A stretch of 50,880 nucleotides of DNA, taken from Flavobacteriales bacterium UBA1993 (GTDB lineage Bacteria; Bacteroidota; Bacteroidia; Flavobacteriales_G; Salibacteraceae). Shown here in pieces: positions 7,958 through 17,400 of this stretch. Location: positions 1 through 50,880 of the forward strand of contig DDCZ01000002.1 in NCBI GenBank assembly GCA_002336485.1. The letters run 5' to 3'. The translations under genes and the position numbers were made by a program. The notes under the pieces were generated by a model that searched no databases, had not been told where the DNA came from, and worked only from the letters and a program-made list of their open reading frames with translations. Position 1 is the stretch's first letter; every line of letters begins with the position of its first letter.

Positions 7958-9430
7958 ATGGCACAAGTTTTAGCGACACCTGGAGTTTACATTGAAGAGA
8001 AAAGTGCATTTCCAAGTTCAGCAGTGCAGGTGGCAACAGCCATTCCGGCCTTTGTTGGTTACACAGAAAGGGCTCTTCGCGCCAATAAATCTCTAAAAAA
8101 CGTCCCAACAAGAATTACTTCTTTGGGTGAATTTCATCAGTTTTTCGGAGCAGGTCCGAAGACAACCTTTGCGGTTGCTGCCGATGACGATACTGGTTTC
8201 AAAGTAGAGACCGATGCAGCTACGAATTTCAATTTGTATCGAAGCTTAAGAATGTTCTTCTCCAATGGTGGAAGTACATGTTACATAGTGTCTGTTGGAG
8301 ACTACTCAAATGGAGTGAACTTCAAGGATTTGAACGACGATGGAGCCGAAAGTGGTATACCAACATTGCTGAAGTTTCCAGAGCCAACAATGGTTGTCAT
8401 TCCTGATGCTGTCTTGTTAGAAGATAATGACTGTTTCGAGGTGCAAAAAGCAATGCTTGCTCACTGTGGACGTGATACAAACAGTAGAGTTGCAATCATG
8501 GATGTTCTGAATGGCGATAAGCCCCGAACATATGATGATGAAGACGTAATTGTTAAGTCGCGAGAAGGAGTTGGAAATAACTTTTTACAATGGGGAGCAT
8601 CGTATTACCCCTACTTAAATACAACGATTGTTCAAGGAGACGAAGTTGACTTCAGCAACATAAGCAACCTCGACGACCTAATTCCAATTCTCGACAAAGA
8701 AGCGGACGCCATTTACGGTGATGATGCGTCTGTGATCAAAGCTGAAACGGCAAAACTTACAGGTGAGAACGATGCAATATCGCTTCACCAAACACTTTTA
8801 GCAAAGCTTCCTATTTACAAAGCGATCTTGGCTGAGGTTAGAAATAACTTGAATGTTTTACCTCCTAGCGGCGGAATCGCAGGCGTTATTTCCATGATCG
8901 ATGGTCAGATCGGAGTTTTCCAATCACCAGCAAATGTTTCAATGGGCTCTGTAGTTAGTCCTTGTATCAATCTTACATCTAAGGATCAAGAAGACTTAAA
9001 CTTACCACTGAATGGAAAGGCGATCAATGCGATTCGTTCATTTCCTGGTAAAGGGGTTCTAGTATGGGGAGCAAGAACGCTTGATGGCAACAGCCAAGAC
9101 TGGCGATATATCAGTGTTCGAAGAACAGTTATAATGATCGAACAATCATTGAAAATTGCATCTGAGGCCTATGTATTTGAACCGAATGAGGTGAATACTT
9201 GGGTTGCTGTCAAAGGAATGATGACCAACTTCTTGAAAGATCAGTGGAAGCAAGGGGCATTGGCTGGATCAGTTCCGGATGATGCGTTTAGCGTGGATAT
9301 AGGACTTGGAGCTACAATGACTCCAACCGATATTTTGGATGGAATAATGAGAATAACGGTTAAGCTTGCGGTTACAAGACCAGCAGAGTTTATCGTGATC
9401 ACGTTCCAGCAACAAATGCAAAAATCATAA
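7958..9430 (+). CDS. Contractile sheath protein (phage tail sheath family; Afp2-4-like)
   Basis: A 490-residue sheath subunit. It shows the signature N-terminus TPGVYIEEKSAFPSSAVQV, which forms the inter-subunit handshake arm, followed by AIPAFVGYT. The C-terminal sheath domain contains RTVIMIEQSLKIAS, VFEPNE and a final AEFIVITFQQ strand. The subunits form the helical sheath that shortens to drive the inner tube outward. The middle (~residues 130-330) is the variable, surface-exposed domain. The leader before ATG 7958 is A-rich (AATAAATAAATAAGT), as in highly translated Bacteroidota genes. Only one sheath gene exists here, whereas Afp and PVC carry three. Confidence 0.95.
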   Translation: MAQVLATPGVYIEEKSAFPSSAVQVATAIPAFVGYTERALRANKSLKNVPTRITSLGEFHQFFGAGPKTTFAVAADDDTGFKVETDAATNFNLYRSLRMFFSNGGSTCYIVSVGDYSNGVNFKDLNDDGAESGIPTLLKFPEPTMVVIPDAVLLEDNDCFEVQKAMLAHCGRDTNSRVAIMDVLNGDKPRTYDDEDVIVKSREGVGNNFLQWGASYYPYLNTTIVQGDEVDFSNISNLDDLIPILDKEADAIYGDDASVIKAETAKLTGENDAISLHQTLLAKLPIYKAILAEVRNNLNVLPPSGGIAGVISMIDGQIGVFQSPANVSMGSVVSPCINLTSKDQEDLNLPLNGKAINAIRSFPGKGVLVWGARTLDGNSQDWRYISVRRTVIMIEQSLKIASEAYVFEPNEVNTWVAVKGMMTNFLKDQWKQGALAGSVPDDAFSVDIGLGATMTPTDILDGIMRITVKLAVTRPAEFIVITFQQQMQKS

Positions 9431-9465
9431 ACAACATTAAATTAGATATTTAAATACTAAAGATT

Positions 9466-9918
9466 ATGGCTGGAGAAGCACAAGACAATATATGGCCATT
9501 GCCAAAATTTCACTTCAAAGTTGAAGTAGAAGGAGGCATTTCAGCTTCTTTTCAAGAAGTAAGTGGCCTCGATACTGAGGTTGACGTTGTAGAATATCGT
9601 CATGGAGATAGTCCTGAATTTTCTACGATCAAAATGCCCGGATTAAGAAAGGCTAGTGATGTGACTTTGAAAAAAGGAACGTTCACAGGCGATGTTGATT
9701 TTTATGATTGGTATGGAGAGACTCTTATGAATACAATAGAAAGAAGAACAGTGACGATAATGTTGCTGAATGAGAGTGGTGATGCAGAAATTATTTGGAC
9801 CTTAACTAACGCTTTCCCTAAGCAAGTGCAAGGAACAGATTTAAATTCCTCGAGCAGCGATGTCGCTGTTGAGTCGTTGGTGCTTGCTCACGAAGGACTT
9901 GTGATTACGACAGCGTAA
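9466..9918 (+). CDS. Inner tube protein (gp19-like; Afp1-like)
   Basis: A 150-residue T4 gp19/Hcp-fold protein. The sequence shows the family landmarks PLPKFHFKVEVEG, FQEVSGLDTEVDVVEYRHG, a KMPGL loop, VTLKKGTFTGD and the last strand pair ending VESLVLAHEGLVI. Rings of six such subunits stack to form the tube lumen. It follows the sheath by 35 bases in an A/T-rich leader (ATTAAATTAGATATTTAAATACTAAAG before ATG). Together with the sheath it should be the most abundant product. A stem-loop lies immediately downstream (9946-9969), consistent with a drop in expression after this gene. Confidence 0.95.
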   Translation: MAGEAQDNIWPLPKFHFKVEVEGGISASFQEVSGLDTEVDVVEYRHGDSPEFSTIKMPGLRKASDVTLKKGTFTGDVDFYDWYGETLMNTIERRTVTIMLLNESGDAEIIWTLTNAFPKQVQGTDLNSSSSDVAVESLVLAHEGLVITTA

Positions 9919-9945
9919 ACCTATTTTTCGAAATTAAACATGAAT

Positions 9946-9969
9946 GAGCGCTCCAATTTTGGGGCGCTC
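9946..9969 (+). terminator. Stem-loop between tube genes, possible attenuator
   Basis: A perfect nine-pair stem with one G-U pair (GAGCGCTCC 9946-9954 with GGGGCGCTC 9961-9969) closes a six-base loop AATTTT. Only a short, interrupted T stretch (GTTTCGTCT) follows. It lies in the 93-base gap between the major tube gene and the second tube-type gene. A weak terminator, or a 3'-protecting hairpin, that lowers expression of downstream baseplate genes relative to sheath and tube is the simplest reading; this is inference from position and structure. Confidence 0.55.
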
Positions 9970-10011
9970 GTTTCGTCTAAAGTAGTTTGGTAAAAGATCA
10001 TCCCCTATTTA

Positions 10012-10527
10012 ATGGATCCAAAGGACCCCAACGTATTAAAAGGCAAACTCCAAGGGAAAAATTGGCCTCTGCCCAAGTTTTACTTTGTTGTGAAGTTAGG
10101 AACTGAAAAGTGGAATTTTCAAGAGGTAGGAAATCTAACCACGTCCGTCGAGGTCTTAAAACATAGGCACGGTAGAAGCGGACAAACCGGAGTGTACAAA
10201 ATTCCTGGAATGCCCCAAGTCGAAGACGTTACGCTTAAGAGAGGAACATTTACTGGTGATACACGGTTATTTGAATGGTTTAAATCTGGCTTAGGTAAAA
10301 ACCCTGATAGAAGAGATGTTACCATTTCTCTGCAAAACCAATTGGGAAAGGCTGAGATTATTTGGACATTGTCAAAAGCATTCCCTGTCAAGATTGAGGG
10401 CGGTGGCTTCGATTCAAAAGCTACGGGAGATTCCGCGGTAGCCGTCGAATCAATTACGTTGACTTTCGAGGAAATGGAAGTAGAAGACCTGAAAAAAATG
10501 AACGAGAGATTAGGCAATAGCGCCTAA
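10012..10527 (+). CDS. Second tube-type protein (gp19-like; Afp5-like)
   Basis: A 171-residue paralogue of the tube protein at 9466. Both share the opening WPLPKF, the FQEV...EV.K/EYRHG block, a G-M/L-P loop, the VTLKRGTFTGD segment and IIWTL near the C-terminus. It differs by an extended N-terminus and a longer charged C-terminal tail (EEMEVEDLKKMNERLG). In Afp/PVC particles the second tube protein forms the first rings next to the baseplate and joins the main tube to the Afp7/Afp8 hub. Position just before the third tube protein and the connector genes supports that role. Confidence 0.9.
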   Translation: MDPKDPNVLKGKLQGKNWPLPKFYFVVKLGTEKWNFQEVGNLTTSVEVLKHRHGRSGQTGVYKIPGMPQVEDVTLKRGTFTGDTRLFEWFKSGLGKNPDRRDVTISLQNQLGKAEIIWTLSKAFPVKIEGGGFDSKATGDSAVAVESITLTFEEMEVEDLKKMNERLGNSA

Positions 10528-10537
10528 TCCAAGCAAA

Positions 10538-11011
10538 ATGTTTGAAGAAGCTAAATATCCTCCCGTTAATTTTCGGTTTCAAGTAACCTTTGAAACGAAT
10601 AAGGGTGAATACTATTTCTCAAAAGTTTCAGGCATTGAAATGAAATTGTCGGTCACACCATTGTCCGAGGGTGGGAACAACAATACAGTGCACAAATTAC
10701 CTGGGGCGACGGAATACACTGATTTGGGGTTGCATCATGGACTCGTCTCCAGCTCTTCCGCTTTTTTTAAATGGTGTCAGGATACCATAAAGAGCGACTA
10801 CACAACTCCAATTGTGCCAGAATCTCTATTGATAGTCAAACTGCTGGATGAAGAGGGTGTATGTCTGGTTCTTTGGAACTTTAGGAATGCGTACCCTATT
10901 TCATTAAAAGTGGGGGATTTAGACGCTCAAAGCCAGGCAGTTCTTATTGAAGAATTATCTTTCGCTTATTCAGATTTTGAGCGAGAATTCCCTGAATTAG
11001 AATCCAATTAG
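10538..11011 (+). CDS. Third, divergent tube-type protein (gp19 family)
   Basis: A 157-residue protein of the same fold: PPVNFRFQVTFE, a YYFSKVSGIEMKLSV strand, a KLPGA loop, a LGLHHGLVSSSSAFFKWCQD helix region and a LVLWNFRNAYP strand. It is less similar to the other two than they are to each other. It is probably one of the adaptor rings between tube and spike hub, as multi-tube eCIS particles have graded adaptor layers. It sits 10 bases after the second tube gene and 2 bases before the DUF5908 gene. Confidence 0.85.
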   Translation: MFEEAKYPPVNFRFQVTFETNKGEYYFSKVSGIEMKLSVTPLSEGGNNNTVHKLPGATEYTDLGLHHGLVSSSSAFFKWCQDTIKSDYTTPIVPESLLIVKLLDEEGVCLVLWNFRNAYPISLKVGDLDAQSQAVLIEELSFAYSDFEREFPELESN

Positions 11012-11013
11012 TC

Positions 11014-11205
11014 ATGGCAATTAAAGTAAATGATTTCATTATCCAAGCTAAAGTCAAGGAAGATGCGCCTTTAAAGTTCGCCGAAGCAAGCCCTGCCGGC
11101 GAAGCCTCTTCTGGCAGTTCTGTGCCAGATTCCGTGAAACAAGAAATCATCGATGAATGCATGGAAAGACTCAATGAATTGGTTGAAGAAAAACTCAAAG
11201 CCTAG
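11014..11205 (+). CDS. DUF5908 small protein (Afp6-like)
   Basis: A 63-residue protein with an N-terminal strand (IKVNDFIIQAKV), a Ser/Pro/Gly linker, and a C-terminal amphipathic acidic helix (KQEIIDECMERLNELVEEKLKA). This layout matches the DUF5908 family found in eCIS loci at the Afp6 position. Its molecular role is not established; position suggests an assembly helper for the adjacent LysM connector or a minor hub part. It lies 2 bases after the third tube gene and 5 bases before the LysM gene. Confidence 0.8.
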   Translation: MAIKVNDFIIQAKVKEDAPLKFAEASPAGEASSGSSVPDSVKQEIIDECMERLNELVEEKLKA

Positions 11206-11210
11206 GGGGT

Positions 11211-11894
11211 ATGTCAGAACAAGGAACTTTGGAAAAGCTGATCATAAAGGGATATGAAGATGATGAGTTTAAGACTCCGGTATCAGGTGATCGAGGGACA
11301 TTTAAACTTCAAATAAACCCAACGGATTACACCTTGAAAATGGATGCGCCTCCATCGCAAAAAATCAATGAAACACTAGCGAGTGGGCAGACTATAGAAA
11401 AAACCTTGCTCGCTGAAATGCGAAATATTAGTCTCAAATTTCATTTAGATTCGACAGGTGTGGTAGCAGGAGTCACTTCTGTGCCTACTGCGGTGACGGA
11501 TTTAAAGTGGCTCTGTGTCGATTACCAAGGAAAAGTGCACGACAGTTTCTTTCTCCAAATAATTTGGAATTCACTAGTGTTTAATTGCAAGTGTGAATCA
11601 CTAAGCATTAACTATTTGCTCTTCAAACCGAGCGGTGAACCGATTCGAGCAGTAGTAACCGCAAACTTTAAGGAGTATATCAGCGCCAAAACGAAGTCTC
11701 TGAAGAGCAACACGAGCTCACCAGACATGACACATGTGCGTACCATTAAATCGGGTGATAGTTTGCCTGCTCTATGTCAAGAAATCTATGGAGACCCTAA
11801 GCACTACCTGCAAGTAGCCGAGGCAAATGGTATTGTCAACTTCAGAAATATATCCCCAGGAAGACAAGTACTTTTTCCTAGACTTGAAAAATAA
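11211..11894 (+). CDS. LysM-domain tube/baseplate connector (Afp7-like, gp53-like)
   Basis: A 227-residue eCIS connector. Residues ~1-165 form the tube-end domain (FKLQINPTDYTLKMD; a FNCKCESLSINYLLF strand pair). Residues ~175-227 are a LysM domain: HVRTIKSGDSLPALCQEIYGDP, then a YLQVAEANGI helix and PGRQVLFPRL. In particle structures the Afp7 LysM packs at the sheath-baseplate junction rather than binding wall. It is followed 3 bases later by the VgrG-type spike, the usual order. Confidence 0.9.
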   Translation: MSEQGTLEKLIIKGYEDDEFKTPVSGDRGTFKLQINPTDYTLKMDAPPSQKINETLASGQTIEKTLLAEMRNISLKFHLDSTGVVAGVTSVPTAVTDLKWLCVDYQGKVHDSFFLQIIWNSLVFNCKCESLSINYLLFKPSGEPIRAVVTANFKEYISAKTKSLKSNTSSPDMTHVRTIKSGDSLPALCQEIYGDPKHYLQVAEANGIVNFRNISPGRQVLFPRLEK

Positions 11895-11897
11895 GCT

Positions 11898-13691
11898 ATG
11901 GGCGAATCTCCACTTAGTAATAAAATAACGCGCGTCTCTTTTTCAATTTTAGTCGATGGCGCAGAGATTAATGAAGAATACGGCGTTGAGAGACTCATAA
12001 TTGAAAAGGAAATTGGAAAGGTATCTAAGGCCAAAATAGTTTTTGTTGATGGAGACCCATCTGAAAACACATTTCCAATAAGTGAGTCGGCGGATTTAAT
12101 TCCTGGTAAAGCAATCAAAATCAAGTTGGGTTATGAGAGCACGGAGGAAGACGTATTTGAAGGAGTAATTACGTCACAAACGCTAAAGGCAATTAATTAC
12201 GCGCATAAAAGCGTTTCCCAGTTAATTGTTACATGCCATGATAAGGCCTATAAGATGGGGATCGTACCTCAAACAATCAATTACAAGGATAAAAAGGACA
12301 GTGAAGTTATCTCATCGATAATAAGTACGTACGGGCTGACAAAGGCGATTGGCGCCACAACTTTTAAGCACCCAAACCTGGTTCAATACAATGCGTCGGA
12401 TTGGGATTTTGTCTTAGACCGAGCCAAAGCCAACGGACTTGTCGTTATTTGTGATGCAGGAAAACTAGATATCAAAGCACCTGTTGTTTCGGGAACAGCG
12501 GTCTTGGATTTGGATTATGGATCGAATATCATTTCGTTTAATGCTGAGCTGAATAGTAAATCACAGCTGTCAGGAGCCACATACCAGTCTTGGGCCAGTG
12601 CCACTCAGAAACTTGCCAAAGGTGTCGGGGCAGAGGCCACAGTAACGACACAGAGCAATATTACCGCCGCGAGCTTGTCTGAAAATTCAGGAGATCCAGA
12701 ATTGCTTTTGTCTCTTTCGGCTCCCGAAGATGCGGCCGTTATGAAATCTATGGCAGATGCTGAAATGCTCTTTTCTAGATTTTCAAAAATTAAAGGATCC
12801 GTCACATTTGTAGGGTCTAGTAAACCAAACCCAGGAAAGCTGATAGAACTGGGTGGATTTGGCGCCAGATTCAATGGAACGGCATACATCTCAAGTGTAA
12901 CCCATGAATTAAAGAGCGGGTTTTGGAAAACAACAGTCGGATTTGGTCTCGACTATGATCCAATGAGCGCTGCTGTTGCTCGTAAGGATAAGGCGTTGAG
13001 TAAATTGCAAGCTCTTCCAGGGCTGCATATTGGTAAGGTGAAAAAAATTGATTCGGATCCCGATGGTGAATTCCGTGTTTTGGTTGACGTACCCGTGATA
13101 AAAGAAACTGGAGATGGAGTGTGGGCAAGACTTACAAGCCCGTATTCTTCAAAAGACATCGGATTCTATTTCTACCCCGAAGTAGGTGATGAAGTATTAC
13201 TCGGATTTTTGGGAAATGACCCAAGGTTTGCCGTAATTGTTGGATCGCTCTACAGTAAAAAGAATCCGCCTGCAAATACGCCGGAGAAGAAGAATGAAAT
13301 TAAGTCGATTGTAACCAAAACAAAGATGAAAATCAACTTCGATGAGAAGGATAAGATTATTACCATCGAAACACCAGGAGGACAAAAGGTTACGCTCGAC
13401 GATAAGGCAAAGTCGCTAAAACTTGTAGATCAGAATAAAAACACGGTAAGTCTCAACGATAAGGGTGTGACAATCGAAAGCGGTAAGGATATAGTGCTTA
13501 AAGCGAAAGGAAAAATTACCGTTTCATCAGTTGGAAACACCACAATTGATAGTAAGGCGGATGTGTCTTTGGCAGGCAATAATGTGAAGTCCAAAGCAAA
13601 AATCGCCTTTAAGGCAGAAGGTGCGGCCAGTGCCGAACTCAAGGCTTCAGGAAATGTTGTTGTCAAAGGAAGTATGGTAAACATTAACTAG
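11898..13691 (+). CDS. VgrG-type central spike (Afp8-like)
   Basis: A 597-residue trimeric spike combining gp27-like and gp5-like parts. Residues ~1-350 are the hub domains, including the YNASDWDFVLDRAKANGLVV stretch typical of this family. Residues ~374-460 form the OB-fold (HIGKVKKIDSDPDGEFRVLV ... GDEVLLGFLGNDPRFAVIVG). Residues ~465-597 are a repetitive valine/glycine/lysine beta-helix ending in short KASGNVVVKGSMVNIN strands, with no lysozyme or effector extension. It lies directly before the PAAR gene, whose product should sharpen its tip. Confidence 0.93.
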   Translation: MGESPLSNKITRVSFSILVDGAEINEEYGVERLIIEKEIGKVSKAKIVFVDGDPSENTFPISESADLIPGKAIKIKLGYESTEEDVFEGVITSQTLKAINYAHKSVSQLIVTCHDKAYKMGIVPQTINYKDKKDSEVISSIISTYGLTKAIGATTFKHPNLVQYNASDWDFVLDRAKANGLVVICDAGKLDIKAPVVSGTAVLDLDYGSNIISFNAELNSKSQLSGATYQSWASATQKLAKGVGAEATVTTQSNITAASLSENSGDPELLLSLSAPEDAAVMKSMADAEMLFSRFSKIKGSVTFVGSSKPNPGKLIELGGFGARFNGTAYISSVTHELKSGFWKTTVGFGLDYDPMSAAVARKDKALSKLQALPGLHIGKVKKIDSDPDGEFRVLVDVPVIKETGDGVWARLTSPYSSKDIGFYFYPEVGDEVLLGFLGNDPRFAVIVGSLYSKKNPPANTPEKKNEIKSIVTKTKMKINFDEKDKIITIETPGGQKVTLDDKAKSLKLVDQNKNTVSLNDKGVTIESGKDIVLKAKGKITVSSVGNTTIDSKADVSLAGNNVKSKAKIAFKAEGAASAELKASGNVVVKGSMVNIN

Positions 13692-13705
13692 ATTATTTTT
13701 AGCGC

Positions 13706-14002
13706 ATGATCGCAGCTCGTATTACAGATTTTCATGTTTGCAATCAGCAAACTCCAACCCCCGCTGGGCCAATTCCTCATGTAGGTGGTCCCGTGCTCGG
13801 CCCAGGCTGTGCCACGGTTATGATTGGCGGGCTGCCTGCAGCTGTTGTGGGAGATAAATGCCTCTGTATTGGCCCTCCAGATTCAATAACAAAGGGTTCG
13901 AGTAAGGTGAAAATTGGAGGTAAGGCTGCAGTGCGCATGGGCGATGCCACCGCGCATGGTGGTAAAATTATGGGCGGGTGTCCAACAGTTATGATAGGAT
14001 AA
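13706..14002 (+). CDS. PAAR-domain spike tip protein (Afp10-like)
   Basis: A 98-residue single PAAR domain, with repeated glycine/proline-rich hairpins (GGPVLGPGCATVMIGG, VGDKCLCIGPPDSITKG, GGKAAVRMGDATAHGG, GGCPTVMIG). His and Cys positions fit the tip zinc site. The domain forms the conical point on the VgrG trimer. There is no toxin extension. The stop at 14000-14002 is followed at once by the next ATG. Here PAAR precedes the gp25 gene, the reverse of the Afp9-Afp10 order. Confidence 0.92.
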   Translation: MIAARITDFHVCNQQTPTPAGPIPHVGGPVLGPGCATVMIGGLPAAVVGDKCLCIGPPDSITKGSSKVKIGGKAAVRMGDATAHGGKIMGGCPTVMIG

Positions 14003-14422
14003 ATGGATGATAGTGAAAATTTTTTAGGCACTGGCTGGTCCTTTCCGCCATCGTTTGATAAGCATGCAAAAGCTGTTCGAATGGTTGGGGAAGAAGAGGA
14101 TATTGAGCAATCACTGCGCATAATTCTCTTGACATCCTTTGGTGAGCGAGTCATGCGACCCGACTTTGGGTCAAATCTATCGCTGATCAATTTTCGAGCT
14201 ATGGGCGGGAATACCGTAAATGAGTTGCGTACCTATGTTGAACATTCGGTGCTGCATTTTGAGCCTCGCGTTACCCTCCACCAAGTTGATGTGAATCAGG
14301 ATGGAATTTACGACGGTGTATTAAAGATCAAACTCGATTACACGATTCGGAAGATTAACATTAGAACAAACATTGTTTTTCCGTACTACTTCAAAGAGGG
14401 TACAAACGTAACCGGAATGTAA
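14003..14422 (+). CDS. gp25-like baseplate wedge protein (Afp9-like)
   Basis: A 139-residue GPW/gp25 family protein. Features seen: FLGTGWSFPPSF near the N-terminus, the IEQSLRIILLTSFGERVMRPDFGSNL core, a VEHSVLHFEPRV helix with the conserved E-P-R, and a C-terminal strand pair. It initiates sheath polymerisation by imitating a sheath subunit. ATG 14003 directly abuts the PAAR stop, so the two are coupled. Confidence 0.93.
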   Translation: MDDSENFLGTGWSFPPSFDKHAKAVRMVGEEEDIEQSLRIILLTSFGERVMRPDFGSNLSLINFRAMGGNTVNELRTYVEHSVLHFEPRVTLHQVDVNQDGIYDGVLKIKLDYTIRKINIRTNIVFPYYFKEGTNVTGM

Positions 14423-14431
14423 GGAGTCGAT

Positions 14432-17400
14432 ATGGATCAGACTAAAATGAATAAAAACGAGACTTCCACATTCAAGAACCAAGGGCTATCTGCTAACACA
14501 AAGTATTTGGCATCACTTGACCCGACTTCCTTTGGGTTAGATGAACGCGAGATGCCTGACTTTATGAATTTCATTCTTGAGTTTTCGAAGCAGGTTCAGT
14601 ACAGAGATTTTGAAAACAAAAAGGACGGAAATTGGTCCGTTTTTTTTGAGGACGACCTGGCATTTTTACTCGCGCAAATTCACGGAATAGACGTTGAGGA
14701 GCGCGACCTTCGTTTCAAGCTCGCAATAGATGCCTATTACTCTAATGAAACACCGCTTTCAGGTTCCTATGCCGCGGTGCTCAATGAGTGCTTTGGCTTT
14801 TATTGCTTGATCGACGACTGGTACAAACGCGCCAAGAAGAATATTGAACATCTTGACGAGAATGTTCTCGACCCTCATCTAAATAGTGCAATTCGCTTGA
14901 AGTTGTCGCAACACTTAGTTGGACTGCAAGCCCAAATCCGATCATTTAAATCGCTGGATGTCACATTCAAGACTGAATTGTTTGATGCGCAAGACTTTGA
15001 TCCAATATGGAGTTCACCTGAGCCAAAATCGAGGCCGGACGGAAACCGAAATCTCGAGACGAATGAGGATGAGTTGTTACTTGAAATTAAGAACGCATAC
15101 CGAGATGCCACAGGCGTTGTCACGCACTTAAAGCATAAGGCTGCAGAATTATTAGCTCATGTCATCAAAAAATATCCGCATCATGAGCCGCATGTATCCT
15201 TAATCATTGCATTTCTACAGCTGTTCAAGCATGTGCAAGGAGACCTCAACAACGTCACAAAAAGACATCTAGACTACTACTATAGAACGCTTTTAAAACA
15301 ATCAAAAAGAAAGCCATTACCAGATTTTGCGCATGTCTATTTTGAATTGGCGGAACATGTGCCATCGACTGTTATAAAGGCTGGAAGGCTGTTTAATTCA
15401 GGCGCAGATGAAGAAGGCCTTGATACGACCTATGCCATAGAGCACGATGTTGTTGTCAATCGATCAAACATCGATATAATCAAGGTTATTCACGTTGCAA
15501 ATAACCCAAGCATTGGAATCGGAAATTCATATAAGTCCGTTTCAAATATTTATGCTTCGGAAATCAAGGTTAGAGAGGATGGTTTCGTCGTGAATGAGGC
15601 TGATAATCCAGCGCATGCATATCCATTTGGACGTGATCAAGCAGATATTAGCCTTGTAAACCGTGACATGAAGCAAGCAGATATCGGTTTTGCTATTTCG
15701 TCAGCCTTACTCTCAATGAAAGAAGGAGATCGTAATGTGAGCTTCACATTTAAGTTCAACCTTAAGTCATTAACCTCGCTTGTGTCATTTGTTGAGGAGA
15801 TTGCGCTACATGAAAACCTATCTGCTGATAATGCATTTTATAAGATTCTAAACAACGTTTTTAGGGTAAGAGTTACTGCCGGTGACGGCTGGTATGAAAC
15901 GGATAGCTACAACATAGTTAGACACAATTCTTGGTCTGATGGTGAAGTCCAAGTAAATATGGTTTTGGAAATATCAGAACCGGCAATTGTCAATTATGAT
16001 TCTGAAATACACGGATCAGGATACGAAGCGCAATGGCCTGTTTTTGAGTTTCTCATCTCTTCGAAATATGCTATGTACGCTTATTCTTATCTGAAAGATT
16101 TGAGCATCGAAACGTGCAAGATCGAAACGGAAGTGAATCAGGTAAAAGACCTCTCAGTGTTTAACGATCAAGGTCAACTTGATATTCATATGCCCTTTTT
16201 TCCATTTGGGAGCAATCCAAAATTGGGGTCTTACTTTATCCTTGGTCACGAAGAGCTTTTCAATCGACCAATCACTGATTTTAGCGTGGATATTCAATGG
16301 CACAATCTTCCGCGTTTGAAAGGAGGGTTTGAGGCATACTATAAAGAATATGATGAACAGATTACAAATGATTCGTTCAAGATGGGGCTTACAGGATTGT
16401 CTGAGTTTAAATTTTATCCTACCGACTCCGCATCCATTCAGCAATTCGACTTGTTTAGAGCCGATGAAAAGGAAGATAAGCTCTCGAATACGATGAAAAT
16501 TGAACATATCGATCTGGAGACACTTGGCCTGATCCCTAGCTATGAGCACATTGACATTTCTGAGTACTCTTCCAAAACCCGCAATGGATTTATAAAATTC
16601 GAATTGAATGGACCTGAAATGGGATTTGGTTTTGATGTTTTTCCGAAGCTATTTTCGGATGCCATTGTGAAAAACTCGACGCTGAGTGCGGGCATACTTG
16701 GATCTAAGGAAACGCCAAAGGTTGAGTTGCCTAGCGAAGCATTTGCACCGCAAATCCGTTCGATTTCCCTGAATTATAAAGCAAGTACTACGCTTACGTT
16801 TACTGCTGATCGAGTTTCTGACAACGACGATAAAGTCAATGATCAATTGTATCACATTCATCCTTTTGGGAAACACGCAATTTTTGAGAAAGGACTTCCT
16901 AAATCGCATAACCTTCTTCCTCAATATGACGACGAGGGGTATATGATTCTCGGTGTCTCAGAAATGAACGCGCCGGCAACATTGTCGATTTTCTTTCAGC
17001 TAGAATACAACGCCGTGAATGTGATTAATTTCACAGATATCCCAAACGTTGAATGGTCCTATATGGTTCATGATGAATGGATTCCATTCAAAGAAGGCCA
17101 AATCCTTTCGGATGGCACGAACAACTTTACAACCTCCGGAATTGTTGAGCTAAAGATTTCAGATGATATCAATAAGATCCATCAAATTCTGCCTTCTGAC
17201 GTCTATTGGATACGCGCCTCAGCATCGCGAAATACACAGATATTATCGAGACTTCAATTTGTGAAATCAAACGCGGCCTTAGTGAAATGGAAATCGCACA
17301 AGGCCGGTGCCGATTGGTCAAAGAATATTCCAGAAGGCAGCATAAATGGGTTTATTGAAACAAAGGCCGAAGTCAATACCGTAGCTCAACCTTTTCCATC

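Noticed and set aside
11211..11894. LysM protein as a peptidoglycan-binding lysis factor
   Set aside because: Its position before the VgrG gene and its N-terminal tube-end domain fit the Afp7-like connector, where LysM is structural.
13777..14190. A 137-codon minus-strand frame across the PAAR/gp25 junction
   Set aside because: It spans two well-supported genes on the other strand and reflects the glycine/proline codon bias of the PAAR gene.
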